Positions 17,525 through 27,352 are shown, counted from the first letter of the stretch. The stretch is 64,000 nt of DNA from Duganella sp. CF458 (GCF_900113115.1 NZ_FOOF01000006.1:124001-188000), one strand, 5' to 3'. Numbers and translations: made by a program. Notes: generated by a model not told the origin, from the sequence alone.

Positions 17525-18736
17525 ATGCATCAGACACATTTCCTGGTTCGTGAACCCCTGCTCGATCCCGAGCAGCGCGTGGTCGGCTACGAACTTACAT
17601 GGCAGCAGGAAGCTGCTTCCCATGTGCCCACCCTGGAAGAGCTCGAAGGCCTGGTCGGCTTCGTCGCCGGCCAGGTGAACCACCCTGAACATGGCTGGCT
17701 GCTGAAGCAGAAAACCCTGTTCCTGCAAGCCGTGCCCGGCATGCTGTCGACCGATTCGATGTTCGACCTGCCGCCCGAGCACACCGTGCTGTCGCTGAAG
17801 ACGTCCGAGCTGGCCAATCCAACCACCTTGGCCGCGGTGCAGGGCTTGCGTGCCGGAGGCGTCGGCATCCTGCTGCGCGAAGCCGACCTGGCGCGCGTCG
17901 GCAGCCGCCTGGGCACCATTTGTTCGTATGTCGAAGTCCGCTTTACCGGCGCCGATGTGGCCGCGCAGGCGCGCGCCTATTCGCTGCTGAAGACCTCCAA
18001 TATCCGCATGGTGGGCCGGCCGGTCTCCACCTGGTCCGATTTCGATGCCTGCGCCGCGCTGGGGCTGGATGCCTTTGTCGGCAAGCTGCACCTGACGCCG
18101 CGTCCGGGCAGCGAAGGGCAGGGCTTGAATCCTTCGCAAACCATCATCTTGCAACTGATGCAGATGGTGAATGCCAATGCCGACGTGGCCCAGCTGGAGA
18201 GCGTGCTGAAGCGCGATGCGGCCCTGTCGTACAAGCTGCTGAAGTACATCAACTCGGCCGGCTTCGGTGCCGGCCGCGAAGTGCAGTCGCTGAAACAGGC
18301 CATCCAGCTGCTGGGCTACCAGCCGATGTACCGTTGGCTGACCCTGCTGCTGGCGACCGCGTCCACCTCCGGCTTCTCGCCGGTGTTGCTGGAAACGGCC
18401 GTGGTGCGCGGCCGCCTGGCCGAGTTGCTGGGCCAGAAAGCGCTGGGCAAGGCCGATGCGGAGAATATCTTCGTGGCCGGCATGTTCTCGCTGCTGGACC
18501 GCCTGTTGGGCATCCCGATGAAGGATGTGCTGCAAGAGATCCAGTTGAGCGACGAGGTGGTGAAGGCGCTGCTGACGCGCGGCGGCAAATACGGCCCGTT
18601 CCTGGCGCTGGCCGAGGCCTGCGAACTGAACTCGAACCTGGTCAGCTCGCTGGCCGATTCGCTGTCGCTGTCGCCGGAAGACGTCAACAAGGCCCACCTG
18701 TCGGCCCTGGCCTGGACCCAGAGCGTCACCACGTAA
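17525..18736 (+). CDS. Degenerate EAL / HDOD domain protein (YuxH-like)
   Basis: This 403-aa protein has an N-terminal EAL-like half (~1-200) and a C-terminal HDOD domain (~205-395). The place of the EAL signature reads YELTW after 'RVVGYE', and other metal ligands are missing, so c-di-GMP hydrolysis is unlikely; it may bind c-di-GMP or act as a scaffold. The HDOD part ('DAALSYKLLKYINSA', 'IQLLGYQPMYRWL') is a signalling domain without the HD metal pair. It lies 76 bases after cheY, in the slot where cheZ stands in related operons, so a role in motility output is plausible but unproved. Confidence 0.85.
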   Translation: MHQTHFLVREPLLDPEQRVVGYELTWQQEAASHVPTLEELEGLVGFVAGQVNHPEHGWLLKQKTLFLQAVPGMLSTDSMFDLPPEHTVLSLKTSELANPTTLAAVQGLRAGGVGILLREADLARVGSRLGTICSYVEVRFTGADVAAQARAYSLLKTSNIRMVGRPVSTWSDFDACAALGLDAFVGKLHLTPRPGSEGQGLNPSQTIILQLMQMVNANADVAQLESVLKRDAALSYKLLKYINSAGFGAGREVQSLKQAIQLLGYQPMYRWLTLLLATASTSGFSPVLLETAVVRGRLAELLGQKALGKADAENIFVAGMFSLLDRLLGIPMKDVLQEIQLSDEVVKALLTRGGKYGPFLALAEACELNSNLVSSLADSLSLSPEDVNKAHLSALAWTQSVTT

Positions 18737-18746
18737 TCATCCCGAA

Positions 18747-18764
18747 GCGCCCGCCGGCGGGCGC
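18747..18764. terminator. Bidirectional hairpin between convergent genes
   Basis: Perfect inverted repeat GCGCCCGCC / GGCGGGCGC between the HDOD gene and the convergent LtaS-like gene. There is no strong T-run on either side. Confidence 0.4.
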
Positions 18765-18841
18765 CTTCCTTGCCACGATGCATGCAACGAGGGGCAAGCT
18801 GCTGCTTGCCACTCGCTCCTCTGCCGGCTGTCAGTTCGTGC

Positions 18842-20806
18842 TTATTTGCTCAGGCGGTAGCGCTGTTCGCGGTACAGCAGCGAAGGCGCGATCACATGCG
18901 CCATGGCCTGTTCCGCCTGCGCTTGCGTCGGCTTGGTATCGGTCAGCTGCAACTCGCCTTTGGCAAAGTCGTAACGGCCGATCAACGGTTCCTGGCTTGG
19001 GCGCAGGATGGTTGCCGTATCGCCTTCCAGCCAGGTGAAGTAATTATCGAATTGCATGATCGCGCGGCCCGGTGTCGTGCTGTCCTTGACGAAGTCGCGC
19101 CCGATCATCGGGTGGCTGCTCGAAATGCCGATCATCGACAGCAGGGTAGGGCCGAGGTCGATCTGGCTGGCCAGGGTCGTGATGCGTTTCGGCGCCACGT
19201 CGGCGCCCAGGATCAGGCCCGGGATGTGGAACTTCTTGATCGGCATCAGGCTGTTGCCGTACACGCGGTTGTCATGGTCGGCCACGATCAGGAACACCGT
19301 ATCCTTCCAATAGTCCTGCTTCTTGGCCTCGGCGATGAACTTGCCCAGCGCGTAGTCGGCGTACTTGACGGCGTTGTTCACCGTCTGCTTGGCGGGGTCA
19401 TGCAGCGCGATCTTCCCGTCCGGGAATTCGAACGGCTCGTGGTTGGAGGAACTGAAGATCAGGCTGAAGAACGGCTTTTTCTGCGCATGCAGGTGCTTGA
19501 GCCGTTCCAGCGATTTGTCGAACAGGTCTTCATCGGAGGCGCCCCAACTGCCGACGAATTTCGGCTGCATATCGTCGCGGTCGACCACGTTCTGGAAGCC
19601 GTTGCCGGTGAAGAAGCTGCGCATATTGTCGAAGTGCGCCTCGCCGCCATACACGAACTCGGTGTGGTAACCCTGCTTGCCCAGGCCCAGCGCCAGCGTG
19701 TAGAAATTCTGCTGCGCCAGCGAGAGCTTGACGACGCTGCGCGCCGGCGTCGGCGCGTATCCCGCCACCACAGCCTCGATGCCGCGCACGGAACGGGTGC
19801 CGGTGGCATACAGTTGCTCGAACCACCAGCCTTCGTTTTTCAGTTTTTCCAGTTCCGGCGTGACAGGCAAGCCCCCCAGCGATTGCACGAAGGTGGCGCC
19901 CAGGCTCTCCTCCAGCACGATCACCAGGTTGAGCGGCTTGTCGCGCTGGATGGCGGCTTGCTGCGCATGCAGGGTAGGCAGCTCAGGCTGCGTGAACTGG
20001 TAGTCGCGCAGCCATGGGGCGGCCGTCACCGCCGGGAATACTTTCTCGCGCGGGAATTTGCCGTAGATCTCGGAGGAGTTGGCTTCCTTGCGCATCGACG
20101 CCATCGCGTCGATCACCGACCACGGCGAGTTGATGATCAGCGAATTCACCATGGCATCGCCGGTCAGCGCGAAGGTCGCCGGATTGGCCGGGCGGTGCTC
20201 GGTGGTGGACCGGATCTGGAAGCCGACCAGCAGCACCAGCAGCGGCCAGGTCAGCAACACCAGCTTGGGCGACCACATGACAGTGCCGGCGGCGGCCGAT
20301 TTCAGCAGACGGAACACCAGCACGGTCAACAGGGCGGTGCCGCCCATGCCGAGGATGACTGCCAGGCGGAAGCCGTTCCACAGCGTGGCGGCGACTTCCT
20401 TCGGATAGGACAGGTACTCGATGAACAGGCGGTTCGGCCTGAAATCGTATTGCATGATGAACTGCGGCGTGGACAGTTCCATGAAGATGATGAACAGCAG
20501 CCCCAGGCTGGCCCAGCTGATGCTGAACAGCTGCCAGGCGCGTGCCGAGTAGCGCTGGGCCAGGAATGGCGCCAGCAACAGCGGCAGCGCCAGCAGGTAG
20601 CCGAGCAGGATCAGGTCGGCACGTACCCCTTGCGCCAGCATCTCGCCCAGGATGCCGGTGGCGCTGACGCGCTCCCATTGCCAGGCGGCCAGGCCGAGGC
20701 GCGATACCGAAAGGATGACCAGCCCGGCAAGCACCATCTGCACCAGGGTAGCGTAAGGGCCTGCCCATCGGGTCAGGTGGGCCAGGCGGGCTGCCGCTCG
20801 ATTCAT
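18842..20806 (-). CDS. LTA synthase / phosphoglycerol transferase family sulfatase-fold protein
   Basis: This 654-aa membrane enzyme has about five N-terminal transmembrane helices (~15-200) and a large periplasmic sulfatase-like domain. The catalytic set of the LtaS/OpgB family is visible: metal-binding Glu pair in VLEESLG (299-300), nucleophile Thr337 in TGTRS, His in SSSNHEPF and Asp-His in VADHDN. It likely transfers phosphoglycerol or phosphoethanolamine-type groups from a phospholipid to a surface glycan. It is the last gene of a four-gene operon and starts 13 bases after the previous stop. True lipoteichoic acid is not expected in a Gram-negative cell, so the acceptor is open. Confidence 0.85.
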   Translation of the reverse strand: MNRAAARLAHLTRWAGPYATLVQMVLAGLVILSVSRLGLAAWQWERVSATGILGEMLAQGVRADLILLGYLLALPLLLAPFLAQRYSARAWQLFSISWASLGLLFIIFMELSTPQFIMQYDFRPNRLFIEYLSYPKEVAATLWNGFRLAVILGMGGTALLTVLVFRLLKSAAAGTVMWSPKLVLLTWPLLVLLVGFQIRSTTEHRPANPATFALTGDAMVNSLIINSPWSVIDAMASMRKEANSSEIYGKFPREKVFPAVTAAPWLRDYQFTQPELPTLHAQQAAIQRDKPLNLVIVLEESLGATFVQSLGGLPVTPELEKLKNEGWWFEQLYATGTRSVRGIEAVVAGYAPTPARSVVKLSLAQQNFYTLALGLGKQGYHTEFVYGGEAHFDNMRSFFTGNGFQNVVDRDDMQPKFVGSWGASDEDLFDKSLERLKHLHAQKKPFFSLIFSSSNHEPFEFPDGKIALHDPAKQTVNNAVKYADYALGKFIAEAKKQDYWKDTVFLIVADHDNRVYGNSLMPIKKFHIPGLILGADVAPKRITTLASQIDLGPTLLSMIGISSSHPMIGRDFVKDSTTPGRAIMQFDNYFTWLEGDTATILRPSQEPLIGRYDFAKGELQLTDTKPTQAQAEQAMAHVIAPSLLYREQRYRLSK

Positions 20807-20819
20807 GTTATTCGCCCAA

Positions 20820-21623
20820 TTAACCCATCATCGCGCCGGCGCCGGCGCTGAGCAGCCAGGCGGTCAGCAGCAGGAAGAGCATGACGCCGCTGAACAGCTT
20901 GTCCACCAGGCGTGCTTCGACCGTCTGCTGGAATACTGCGGGCTGGCTGTAGCCAAAGCCGAGGAAGTAAGCGGCGAAGATGGTGGACATGTAATGCACA
21001 GCGCCGAACAGTTCGCCCAGTTCGCCTTTGCGCGGATGCTCGATCAGCACGTGCGACAGCGCCACCAGCACCAGGTAGATCACGGAGACCGGCAGCGGCG
21101 GCAGGTAGACGCCGAACTTTTCGACGAAATTGCGCACGGCAGGACGGCTGCGTGCCAGCAGCGGCAGGATCACGTTATGGGTCAGGCCGGCCAGCAGGAT
21201 CATCTTCAACATGATGGTCTTGTGGATGCTGCCGCCCTTGCCGATCGCCAGGTTGTGCAGGTTGGTTTCGCCCTGGCGGTTATTCTGCTGGAAGAACTCG
21301 GAAGACTGCACGTGCAGGATGCGCTGGAACCAGCTGATCTCTTCCATCGCCGCAGCGGCGACCACCAGGCCCAGGCCCAGCATGCCCAGCGTGGCCAGGT
21401 CGAAGCCGCTGCGCTTCCAGCGTTCGACGCCGGCAAACACCAGCAGGCCGGCAGTCATGGCGAAGCACAGGAACTGCATCCATTCGACGATGCCGTCTTC
21501 GGTCAGCACGCGCATCAGTTGTTCGGGCGATCCCTTCACCGAGACGGCCAGTATCAGCACGAATAGATTGATGGCGATTCCGGTCAACAGCACCGGATGC
21601 GAATACCATTTACGATTTAACAC
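20820..21623 (-). CDS. Polytopic membrane protein of unknown function
   Basis: This 267-aa protein has about seven hydrophobic segments. I do not know a named family. A striking polar stretch around residues 90-125 reads as an EEISW motif, then Gln-Arg, then an 'NRQGETNLHNL' segment, in a loop rich in possible ligands. Such a conserved-looking acidic/amide/His patch suggests a catalytic or binding site in the membrane. It overlaps the upstream membrane gene by seven bases and is followed by the LtaS-like gene, so it probably belongs to the same envelope pathway. Confidence 0.7.
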   Translation of the reverse strand: MLNRKWYSHPVLLTGIAINLFVLILAVSVKGSPEQLMRVLTEDGIVEWMQFLCFAMTAGLLVFAGVERWKRSGFDLATLGMLGLGLVVAAAAMEEISWFQRILHVQSSEFFQQNNRQGETNLHNLAIGKGGSIHKTIMLKMILLAGLTHNVILPLLARSRPAVRNFVEKFGVYLPPLPVSVIYLVLVALSHVLIEHPRKGELGELFGAVHYMSTIFAAYFLGFGYSQPAVFQQTVEARLVDKLFSGVMLFLLLTAWLLSAGAGAMMG

Positions 21624-22264
21624 GGACCTGCTCCTATTTTGTTTGTTTCAAGATGACGTTGCCGTTTGCGCCAGGCCCGGATCGCGAGCGTCACGACGGC
21701 CCAGATCCAGAGCATTGGATCGAGCAGGGCATCCCACAGGTTCCCGGTGGGCAGGCGCAACAAGGTGAAAAGGGTGAGGGCGCCCAGTGCGGCAAAGGCT
21801 TGCGGGCGCGAGCGGCCCTGGATGATCCAGGCCACGCACAGCGCCATGGCCGCCAGCGCTAACAGCGGCGCGCCACGCGGGCCGAAGCCCCAGAAGTATA
21901 GCCCGAGCGGGAGCAATCCCAGTGCGTCCAGATAGAGGACGGTGCCCAACAGCGCGATCGCGCCGGCCAGGGCAACGGACAGGCCGCGCTTGGCGGTGGC
22001 CGGCCACCAGGGGTGGACCAGGCGCATCAGGCACAGGCCGACCAGCAAACCGCTTGGCCACTGGAGCGCGAGGGCAATCCAATAGGCGGGCGAGAACGGT
22101 CCCGGCAGTAGTGCCAGCACGATCATCACGCCCAGGAGCTGGGCGGTGGCACGCCGCGACAGCTGGCGGGAAGCCGGAAGCAAGCCGATCACCAGGGTGG
22201 CCAGCACAATCCCCCATGCCACCTTGCCGTACGTGCTTTGCAGGAGCAGGTCGGGCAGGGTCAT
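21617..22264 (-). CDS. Polytopic membrane protein of unknown function
   Basis: This 215-aa hydrophobic protein has about six predicted helices (Leu/Ala/Gly-rich), a basic C-terminus (RAWRKRQRH) and no recognisable catalytic motif. Its start overlaps the stop of the sialidase-like gene (ATGA), and its end overlaps the next membrane gene by seven bases, so it is translated with both. It could be a transport or assembly partner of the LtaS-like transferase; that is inference from position. Confidence 0.65.
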   Translation of the reverse strand: MTLPDLLLQSTYGKVAWGIVLATLVIGLLPASRQLSRRATAQLLGVMIVLALLPGPFSPAYWIALALQWPSGLLVGLCLMRLVHPWWPATAKRGLSVALAGAIALLGTVLYLDALGLLPLGLYFWGFGPRGAPLLALAAMALCVAWIIQGRSRPQAFAALGALTLFTLLRLPTGNLWDALLDPMLWIWAVVTLAIRAWRKRQRHLETNKIGAGPC

Positions 22265-23460
22265 TCCGCCGCCCCGCCGAAATTGAGCTCGATCACATGG
22301 TGGGCGATCGCCTCGCGGCGCGAGGTGTAGGTGATGTGTAATTCATTGCCGACCTGGTGCAAGTCGGGGTAGGAAAATTCCTCGCCGGCTCTCCCATGGG
22401 CGATGTCGGTCACGCGTGTCCAGCTGCGGCCGTCGCTGGTGGTCGACAGGCGCAGCACATTGCGGTCGGAACCGCCGGGCAGCATATGGTTATGCAACAT
22501 GGCGATACTGCCATTGCTGAGGCGCAGCGCGCTGAGGGAAGTACTCTGGTTCGGCAGGGAAAGCGCCGGCAGGTCATCCCAGTTCACGCCGCCGTCGTCG
22601 CTGCGCGCATGCTGCACCCGCTGCTCGTCGCTCGAATCGCGCATCCAGGCGTGGACCTCGGAGGGCGAGAACGGGACGATGGTTGGCTGCAGCGTGGAAA
22701 TGCGGGTGCCGATGCGCGATATCCAGCGCGGGTCGCCGTTCTGGTCGAAGGCCAGCATCAGCGGGTATTTGATGCCCATTTCGAAATACGCCGGGAGCAG
22801 CCAGCCGCCATCGGCCAGGCCGACCGGGGTGGTGCGCACCAGCATGCTGGTATTGAACAGCGGCGACATCTGCAGCACGCGCTTGACCGTGAAACTCTTG
22901 CCCAGGTCATCGGATACCAACTGGACCACGCGCGAGGCGGCCCAACCGCCAAGGCCGGTGGCCACCACGAACAGGTTGATGCGCCCTTCGGTGGAGGCCC
23001 AGGCGACCGGGTTGCCGATCCGTCGTACGCCGTAGCCCAAGGCGGCCGACAGGGAGTCGCGGCTGGCCACTTCCCAAGGCTGGGCCCATTTGCCGTCTTT
23101 CCAGTGCGAGGCGTAGACCTTCACGTCCGGCCCGCTTTCCCGGCTGCCGGCCCACCAGAATGCGGCCATGCGCCCGCCAGGCAGCGGCGTCATGGCGCTG
23201 GAGTGGGCGGAGGGAGCGTTGGGTGGCTTCGGCAGCAGCGTGGCGCTGCGCGGGATGAAGCTGACCTTGCCGGGTTGGGCCGGGGGCACCAGCATGGCCG
23301 AATTGGCGTGGCGTGCGCTGAACCAGCGCTTCGACTCGACGCCAGTGGCAAGGATCAGGATTGCCAGGCAAAATAGCTTTGCATACAGGGACGCGCTGCT
23401 GCCACGGTGGTGGGCGCTGTCAGCCGTGGTAATGGCGCTAGCGCCCAACCGGAATTCCAT
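22261..23460 (-). CDS. Sialidase-like BNR/Asp-box beta-propeller protein
   Basis: This 399-aa protein has an N-terminal membrane anchor or uncleaved signal (~28-42) and an extracytoplasmic domain. Asp-box-like motifs (SDDLGKSF, SDDGGVNW, TSDGRSW) are typical of six-bladed sialidase-type propellers. Arg, Asp and Tyr residues that could form a glycosidase site are present, but the full sialidase arginine triad cannot be confirmed by eye. It is the first gene of the operon with two membrane proteins and the LtaS-like enzyme. It may bind or trim the glycan that the operon builds; a sialic acid substrate is not implied. Confidence 0.75.
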   Translation of the reverse strand: MEFRLGASAITTADSAHHRGSSASLYAKLFCLAILILATGVESKRWFSARHANSAMLVPPAQPGKVSFIPRSATLLPKPPNAPSAHSSAMTPLPGGRMAAFWWAGSRESGPDVKVYASHWKDGKWAQPWEVASRDSLSAALGYGVRRIGNPVAWASTEGRINLFVVATGLGGWAASRVVQLVSDDLGKSFTVKRVLQMSPLFNTSMLVRTTPVGLADGGWLLPAYFEMGIKYPLMLAFDQNGDPRWISRIGTRISTLQPTIVPFSPSEVHAWMRDSSDEQRVQHARSDDGGVNWDDLPALSLPNQSTSLSALRLSNGSIAMLHNHMLPGGSDRNVLRLSTTSDGRSWTRVTDIAHGRAGEEFSYPDLHQVGNELHITYTSRREAIAHHVIELNFGGAAE

Positions 23461-23665
23461 GCTGTTATCCCTCTGTACTGAATTCAGTCTGCAAGTGAAA
23501 ATTCACAAGTGGAGCATCCTACAATAAAGAAAGGGATTGTGGGAATTTTCTGATAGGTCAGCGGGCGTTGGCAACAGACTAGTTGCGTCAAATCAACGGT
23601 TGGAGTCATTAAGCGGAAATATTGTCTGGGTAGCATCACGAACACGCTAGCTTTCGGGAGGCGCC

Positions 23666-23920
23666 ATGTTCTTCATTCGTTACCGCTGGACGCTGTCGCT
23701 CAAGGTACAAATCGCCATCGGCATCGCGCTGGTGGCGGCGCTGGCTTCTGCCCATGGCAGCAGCGCGCAGGCGGAAGAGTTTGCTACGCTACATCAAGGA
23801 AAGTGCATGCGACAGCCGGGTACGCCGGCTGTCGAGATCTGCGCCATGCGCACCATCCAGCTGGCTTCGCAATTGTATGGGATGGAGTTCGGCGACCAGG
23901 TCGCCGAGGCCCTGCGCTAG
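23666..23920 (+). CDS. Small exported protein of unknown function
   Basis: This 84-aa protein has a basic start, one hydrophobic segment (~12-30) and a likely cleavage near SSAQA. The mature part of about 48 residues has two cysteines (CMRQPG and EICAM) that could form a disulfide. GGGAGG lies four bases before the ATG. It converges with panC, leaving 12 bases between the stops. I do not recognise a family. The ribosome binding site and signal peptide support expression. Confidence 0.55.
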   Translation: MFFIRYRWTLSLKVQIAIGIALVAALASAHGSSAQAEEFATLHQGKCMRQPGTPAVEICAMRTIQLASQLYGMEFGDQVAEALR

Positions 23921-23932
23921 GGTTGCGATCGA

Positions 23933-24781
<849 letters not shown>

Positions 24782-25702
24782 TCAGGCAGGCGAATACGCA
24801 AGACGCACGTAAATCGGTGCGAACGGTTCCGCCTGGGTAATTTCAATCAGGGTTTCCTTGGCCAGCTCCAACATCGCGACGAAGTTCACCACCACCACCG
24901 GCGGGGGGGCTTCCGGATTGAACAATTCGGTGAATTCGATGAAGCGGCTGGATTGCAGCTTGCGCAGGATGGAGGTCATGTGCTCGCGCACCGACAGCTC
25001 CTCACGGGTGATCTTGTGGTGCTGCTTCAGCGTGGCGCGCTTCATCAGCATGCGCCAGGCATCCTGCAGGTCGACCACTTCAACTTCCGGCCAGGTCGGC
25101 ATCAGGCTTTGTTCGATGAAGACCTGGGTGCGCACGAAGTCGCGGCCCACCTGGGGCAGGGAATTCAGGTCGTAGGCGGCCAGCTTGATCTGCTCGTATT
25201 CGAGCAGGCGGCGCACCAGTTCCGCGCGCGGGTCTTCGGCTTCGACGTCGAGGTCGTGCTGGCGCTGCGGCAGCAGCATGCGCGACTTGATCTCGATCAG
25301 CATGGCCGCCATCAGCAGGTATTCCGCCGCCAGCTCCAGGTTGGTCTTGCGGATTTCTTCGACATAACTCAGGTATTGCAGCGTCACCTGGGCCATCGGG
25401 ATGTCGAGGATGTTGAAGTTCTGCTTGCGGATCAGGTACAACAGCAAGTCCAGCGGGCCTTCGAACGCTTCCAGGATGACTTCCAGCGCGTCGGGCGGGA
25501 TATACAGGTCGTTCGGCAGCTTGAGTACCGGCTCGCCATACAGGCGTGCGAAAGCGGCGCCGTCGGCTTCCGCCGGGGCGCTCGCATCGGGTGGCGCGTC
25601 TGCCGCGCCGCTACCTGGTCCGCCTGCGTCAGGCGGCAAATCCGCGGCGACGGCCAGTTCAGCCTGTTCGGCCTGTTCGTCCACCGCGTCTTTTGGCGAC
25701 AT
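24782..25702 (-). CDS. scpA: Segregation and condensation protein A
   Basis: This 306-aa kleisin of the SMC-ScpAB complex helps fold and segregate the chromosome. The N-terminal SMC-binding region 'LEAFEGPLDLLLYLIRKQ' and the C-terminal winged helix (~230-300) are present. The first ~50 residues are an Ala/Pro/Glu-rich disordered extension, longer than in many relatives. It is followed by panC and preceded by a DUF3460 gene. scpB and smc are not in the window. Confidence 0.95.
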   Translation of the reverse strand: MSPKDAVDEQAEQAELAVAADLPPDAGGPGSGAADAPPDASAPAEADGAAFARLYGEPVLKLPNDLYIPPDALEVILEAFEGPLDLLLYLIRKQNFNILDIPMAQVTLQYLSYVEEIRKTNLELAAEYLLMAAMLIEIKSRMLLPQRQHDLDVEAEDPRAELVRRLLEYEQIKLAAYDLNSLPQVGRDFVRTQVFIEQSLMPTWPEVEVVDLQDAWRMLMKRATLKQHHKITREELSVREHMTSILRKLQSSRFIEFTELFNPEAPPPVVVVNFVAMLELAKETLIEITQAEPFAPIYVRLAYSPA

Positions 25703-25722
25703 GCTGTGTGCCGTCCCGGCTC

Positions 25723-25965
25723 TTATACCTTGTTCTGGTACACGTAAGCCTGTTGCTTGACGGCCGAAGCCTTGTCACGGGCCTGGTCGTCCAGCGAGGT
25801 CGAAGCTTTGTCCCACAGGATCGCACGGCCGGCTTGCTGGCCAGCTTCGAGGTCCGGGTTCTTGGCTTTCAGGTCCTTGATGAACAAGGAATGGTCGGAT
25901 TCGTATTTGTGATTCTGCTTGAGGAATTTCATATCGTGAAAATAACTGGGTTCAGCAACGGACAT
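25723..25965 (-). CDS. DUF3460 family protein
   Basis: This 80-aa soluble protein contains 'YESDHSLFIKDL', 'AGRAILWDK' and ends 'QQAYVYQNKV', the pattern of DUF3460, a short betaproteobacterial family of unknown function often next to scpA. There is no signal peptide or membrane segment. The start at 25965 has only a weak ribosome binding site; a second Met 11 codons later is possible. It lies 20 bases before scpA in the same direction. Confidence 0.85.
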   Translation of the reverse strand: MSVAEPSYFHDMKFLKQNHKYESDHSLFIKDLKAKNPDLEAGQQAGRAILWDKASTSLDDQARDKASAVKQQAYVYQNKV

Positions 25966-25982
25966 TTTACCGTCTTTTCTCG

Positions 25983-26990
25983 TCAGAAACGATGCCGAAT
26001 GCCAGCGACGTAGGTATTTCCCTTGCTAGCGTTGCTAATCTTGTCGTACATCAGCACGGCGTACACGTCGGTGCGCGGCGAAAGATTGTAGTCGTAGCCG
26101 GCGGCGCCGGTGTCGCGGTGGAATTCCGGCACCACTTTTGCCTTGTCAGTCAGGCGCGACCACGCCACCATCCAGCGCCCCGCACCGCCATGCGTCGGGA
26201 TGGTGAAGCCGGCATGCACGGAATGGGCGTCGCGGTCGCTGACCTTGGCCTGGTGGTCGGAGTAGGAGGCGAACAATTTGACGACCTTGAAGTCGTAGGC
26301 CGCCGCAGCCAGGTAGCTGCGTTGTTCCGGCACGGTCACGCTCAGGCCAGGGCCAAAGCGCACATTCACGCCGCCCAGCGTCACGGCCAGCTGTTTGCCG
26401 GCATATTTGGCGACTGCGGCCCAGTTGTTGTTGTGCGCGCCCGGCTGCTCGCCCAGCGAATACTGGGCGACGAAGGTCGTGTCATACACCGGGTTCGAGG
26501 CGTATTGGATCGAATTGCTCCAGCCGGTATCGCCCAGCGTCGCATTGCCGCCGGCAGCGGTGTAGATCTGGTTGATCAGCGGCGAAAAACGGGTGGACGG
26601 GCCGAATGGATTGATCTGGCCGGCGGCCACAAACAAAGGATTGGCAATGCGTCCCATGCGTACCATGCCGAATTCGCCGGCCAGGCCGACGTTGGCATTG
26701 CGGGCGAACATGCCTTCTCCCGGGAAGCGTCCGGCCTCGCCGGTATCGCCGCGGAAGAAGCCTTCGATCTGGAATTGGGCCTTCAGGCCGCCGCCCAGTG
26801 CTTCCGTGCCGGAAAAACCGTAGTAGGAGGTGATCATGCCGCCGCTGTTGACCGCGCTCACGGCCTGCGGCGCGCTGGCGGTGGCTGTGCGGCCGGCGAA
26901 GGCGTCGACCACGCCATATATATTGACCTGGGTTTGCGCCGTAGCGGCGACGGGAAGGAGGAGGGTGATGGCTGGGAGCAGTCGTTTCAT
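25983..26990 (-). CDS. General outer-membrane porin (Gram-negative porin family)
   Basis: This 335-aa protein has a cleaved signal peptide (~18 residues, ending TAQ). The mature start 'VNIYGVVDAF' and C-terminal 'YVAGIRHRF' with terminal Phe are typical of trimeric 16-strand porins of betaproteobacteria. Alternating hydrophobic strands and the 'GLAGEFGMVRMGR' segment support this. It would let small hydrophilic solutes cross the outer membrane. It is monocistronic, ends 18 bases from the DUF3460 start, and has a 180-base gap upstream. Confidence 0.93.
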   Translation of the reverse strand: MKRLLPAITLLLPVAATAQTQVNIYGVVDAFAGRTATASAPQAVSAVNSGGMITSYYGFSGTEALGGGLKAQFQIEGFFRGDTGEAGRFPGEGMFARNANVGLAGEFGMVRMGRIANPLFVAAGQINPFGPSTRFSPLINQIYTAAGGNATLGDTGWSNSIQYASNPVYDTTFVAQYSLGEQPGAHNNNWAAVAKYAGKQLAVTLGGVNVRFGPGLSVTVPEQRSYLAAAAYDFKVVKLFASYSDHQAKVSDRDAHSVHAGFTIPTHGGAGRWMVAWSRLTDKAKVVPEFHRDTGAAGYDYNLSPRTDVYAVLMYDKISNASKGNTYVAGIRHRF

Positions 26991-27172
26991 GGATACCTTT
27001 TAATATTGTTGTTTAGGCCTCGTCCTGCGCCCCCATTGTCACTGCTGCCCAGGTCGGCGACAAGAAAAACTTCCCCTGGCGTGGGCAGGCCGCCACGCTG
27101 GTTTGCCAGCGCACAGACCCGCAATAGAGCGCACGCCACAGTGACGGTTCAATCCCAGTCAAGGAGGCCGCC

Positions 27173-27352
27173 ATGGCACAGAACAAACAAACCAGCAATC
27201 AGAACCGGCAATCGGTGCAGACTGTCGAGTCCGACAAGACCGGCAACCAGGACACAGCCAAACGCAACACGAAAAATGAAGCCTCACGCACCAAGGCGGG
27301 CAGCAGCGAAGGTGCAGGTGGTGGAGCGAAGCAGAAGGCCAAGCGCGGTTAG
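27173..27352 (+). CDS. Small Gln/Lys/Ser-rich disordered protein
   Basis: A 59-aa reading frame with an excellent ribosome binding site (AAGGAGG five bases before ATG). The product is highly polar: it begins MAQNKQTSNQNRQSV, is rich in Gln, Asn, Thr, Lys and Gly, and ends in a basic GAKQKAKRG tail. It has no hydrophobic core and should be disordered. It may bind nucleic acid or act as a stress protein. I do not recognise a family. It stands alone before the EamA gene, 29 bases away. Confidence 0.6.
   Translation: MAQNKQTSNQNRQSVQTVESDKTGNQDTAKRNTKNEASRTKAGSSEGAGGGAKQKAKRG

Noticed and set aside
18842..20806. Calling the LtaS-like gene a true lipoteichoic acid synthase
   Set aside because: All other genes point to a Gram-negative cell; only the transferase fold is supported.
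18770..20851. 693-codon plus-strand open frame opposite the LtaS-like gene
   Set aside because: The minus-strand protein has all catalytic motifs; the antisense product has none.
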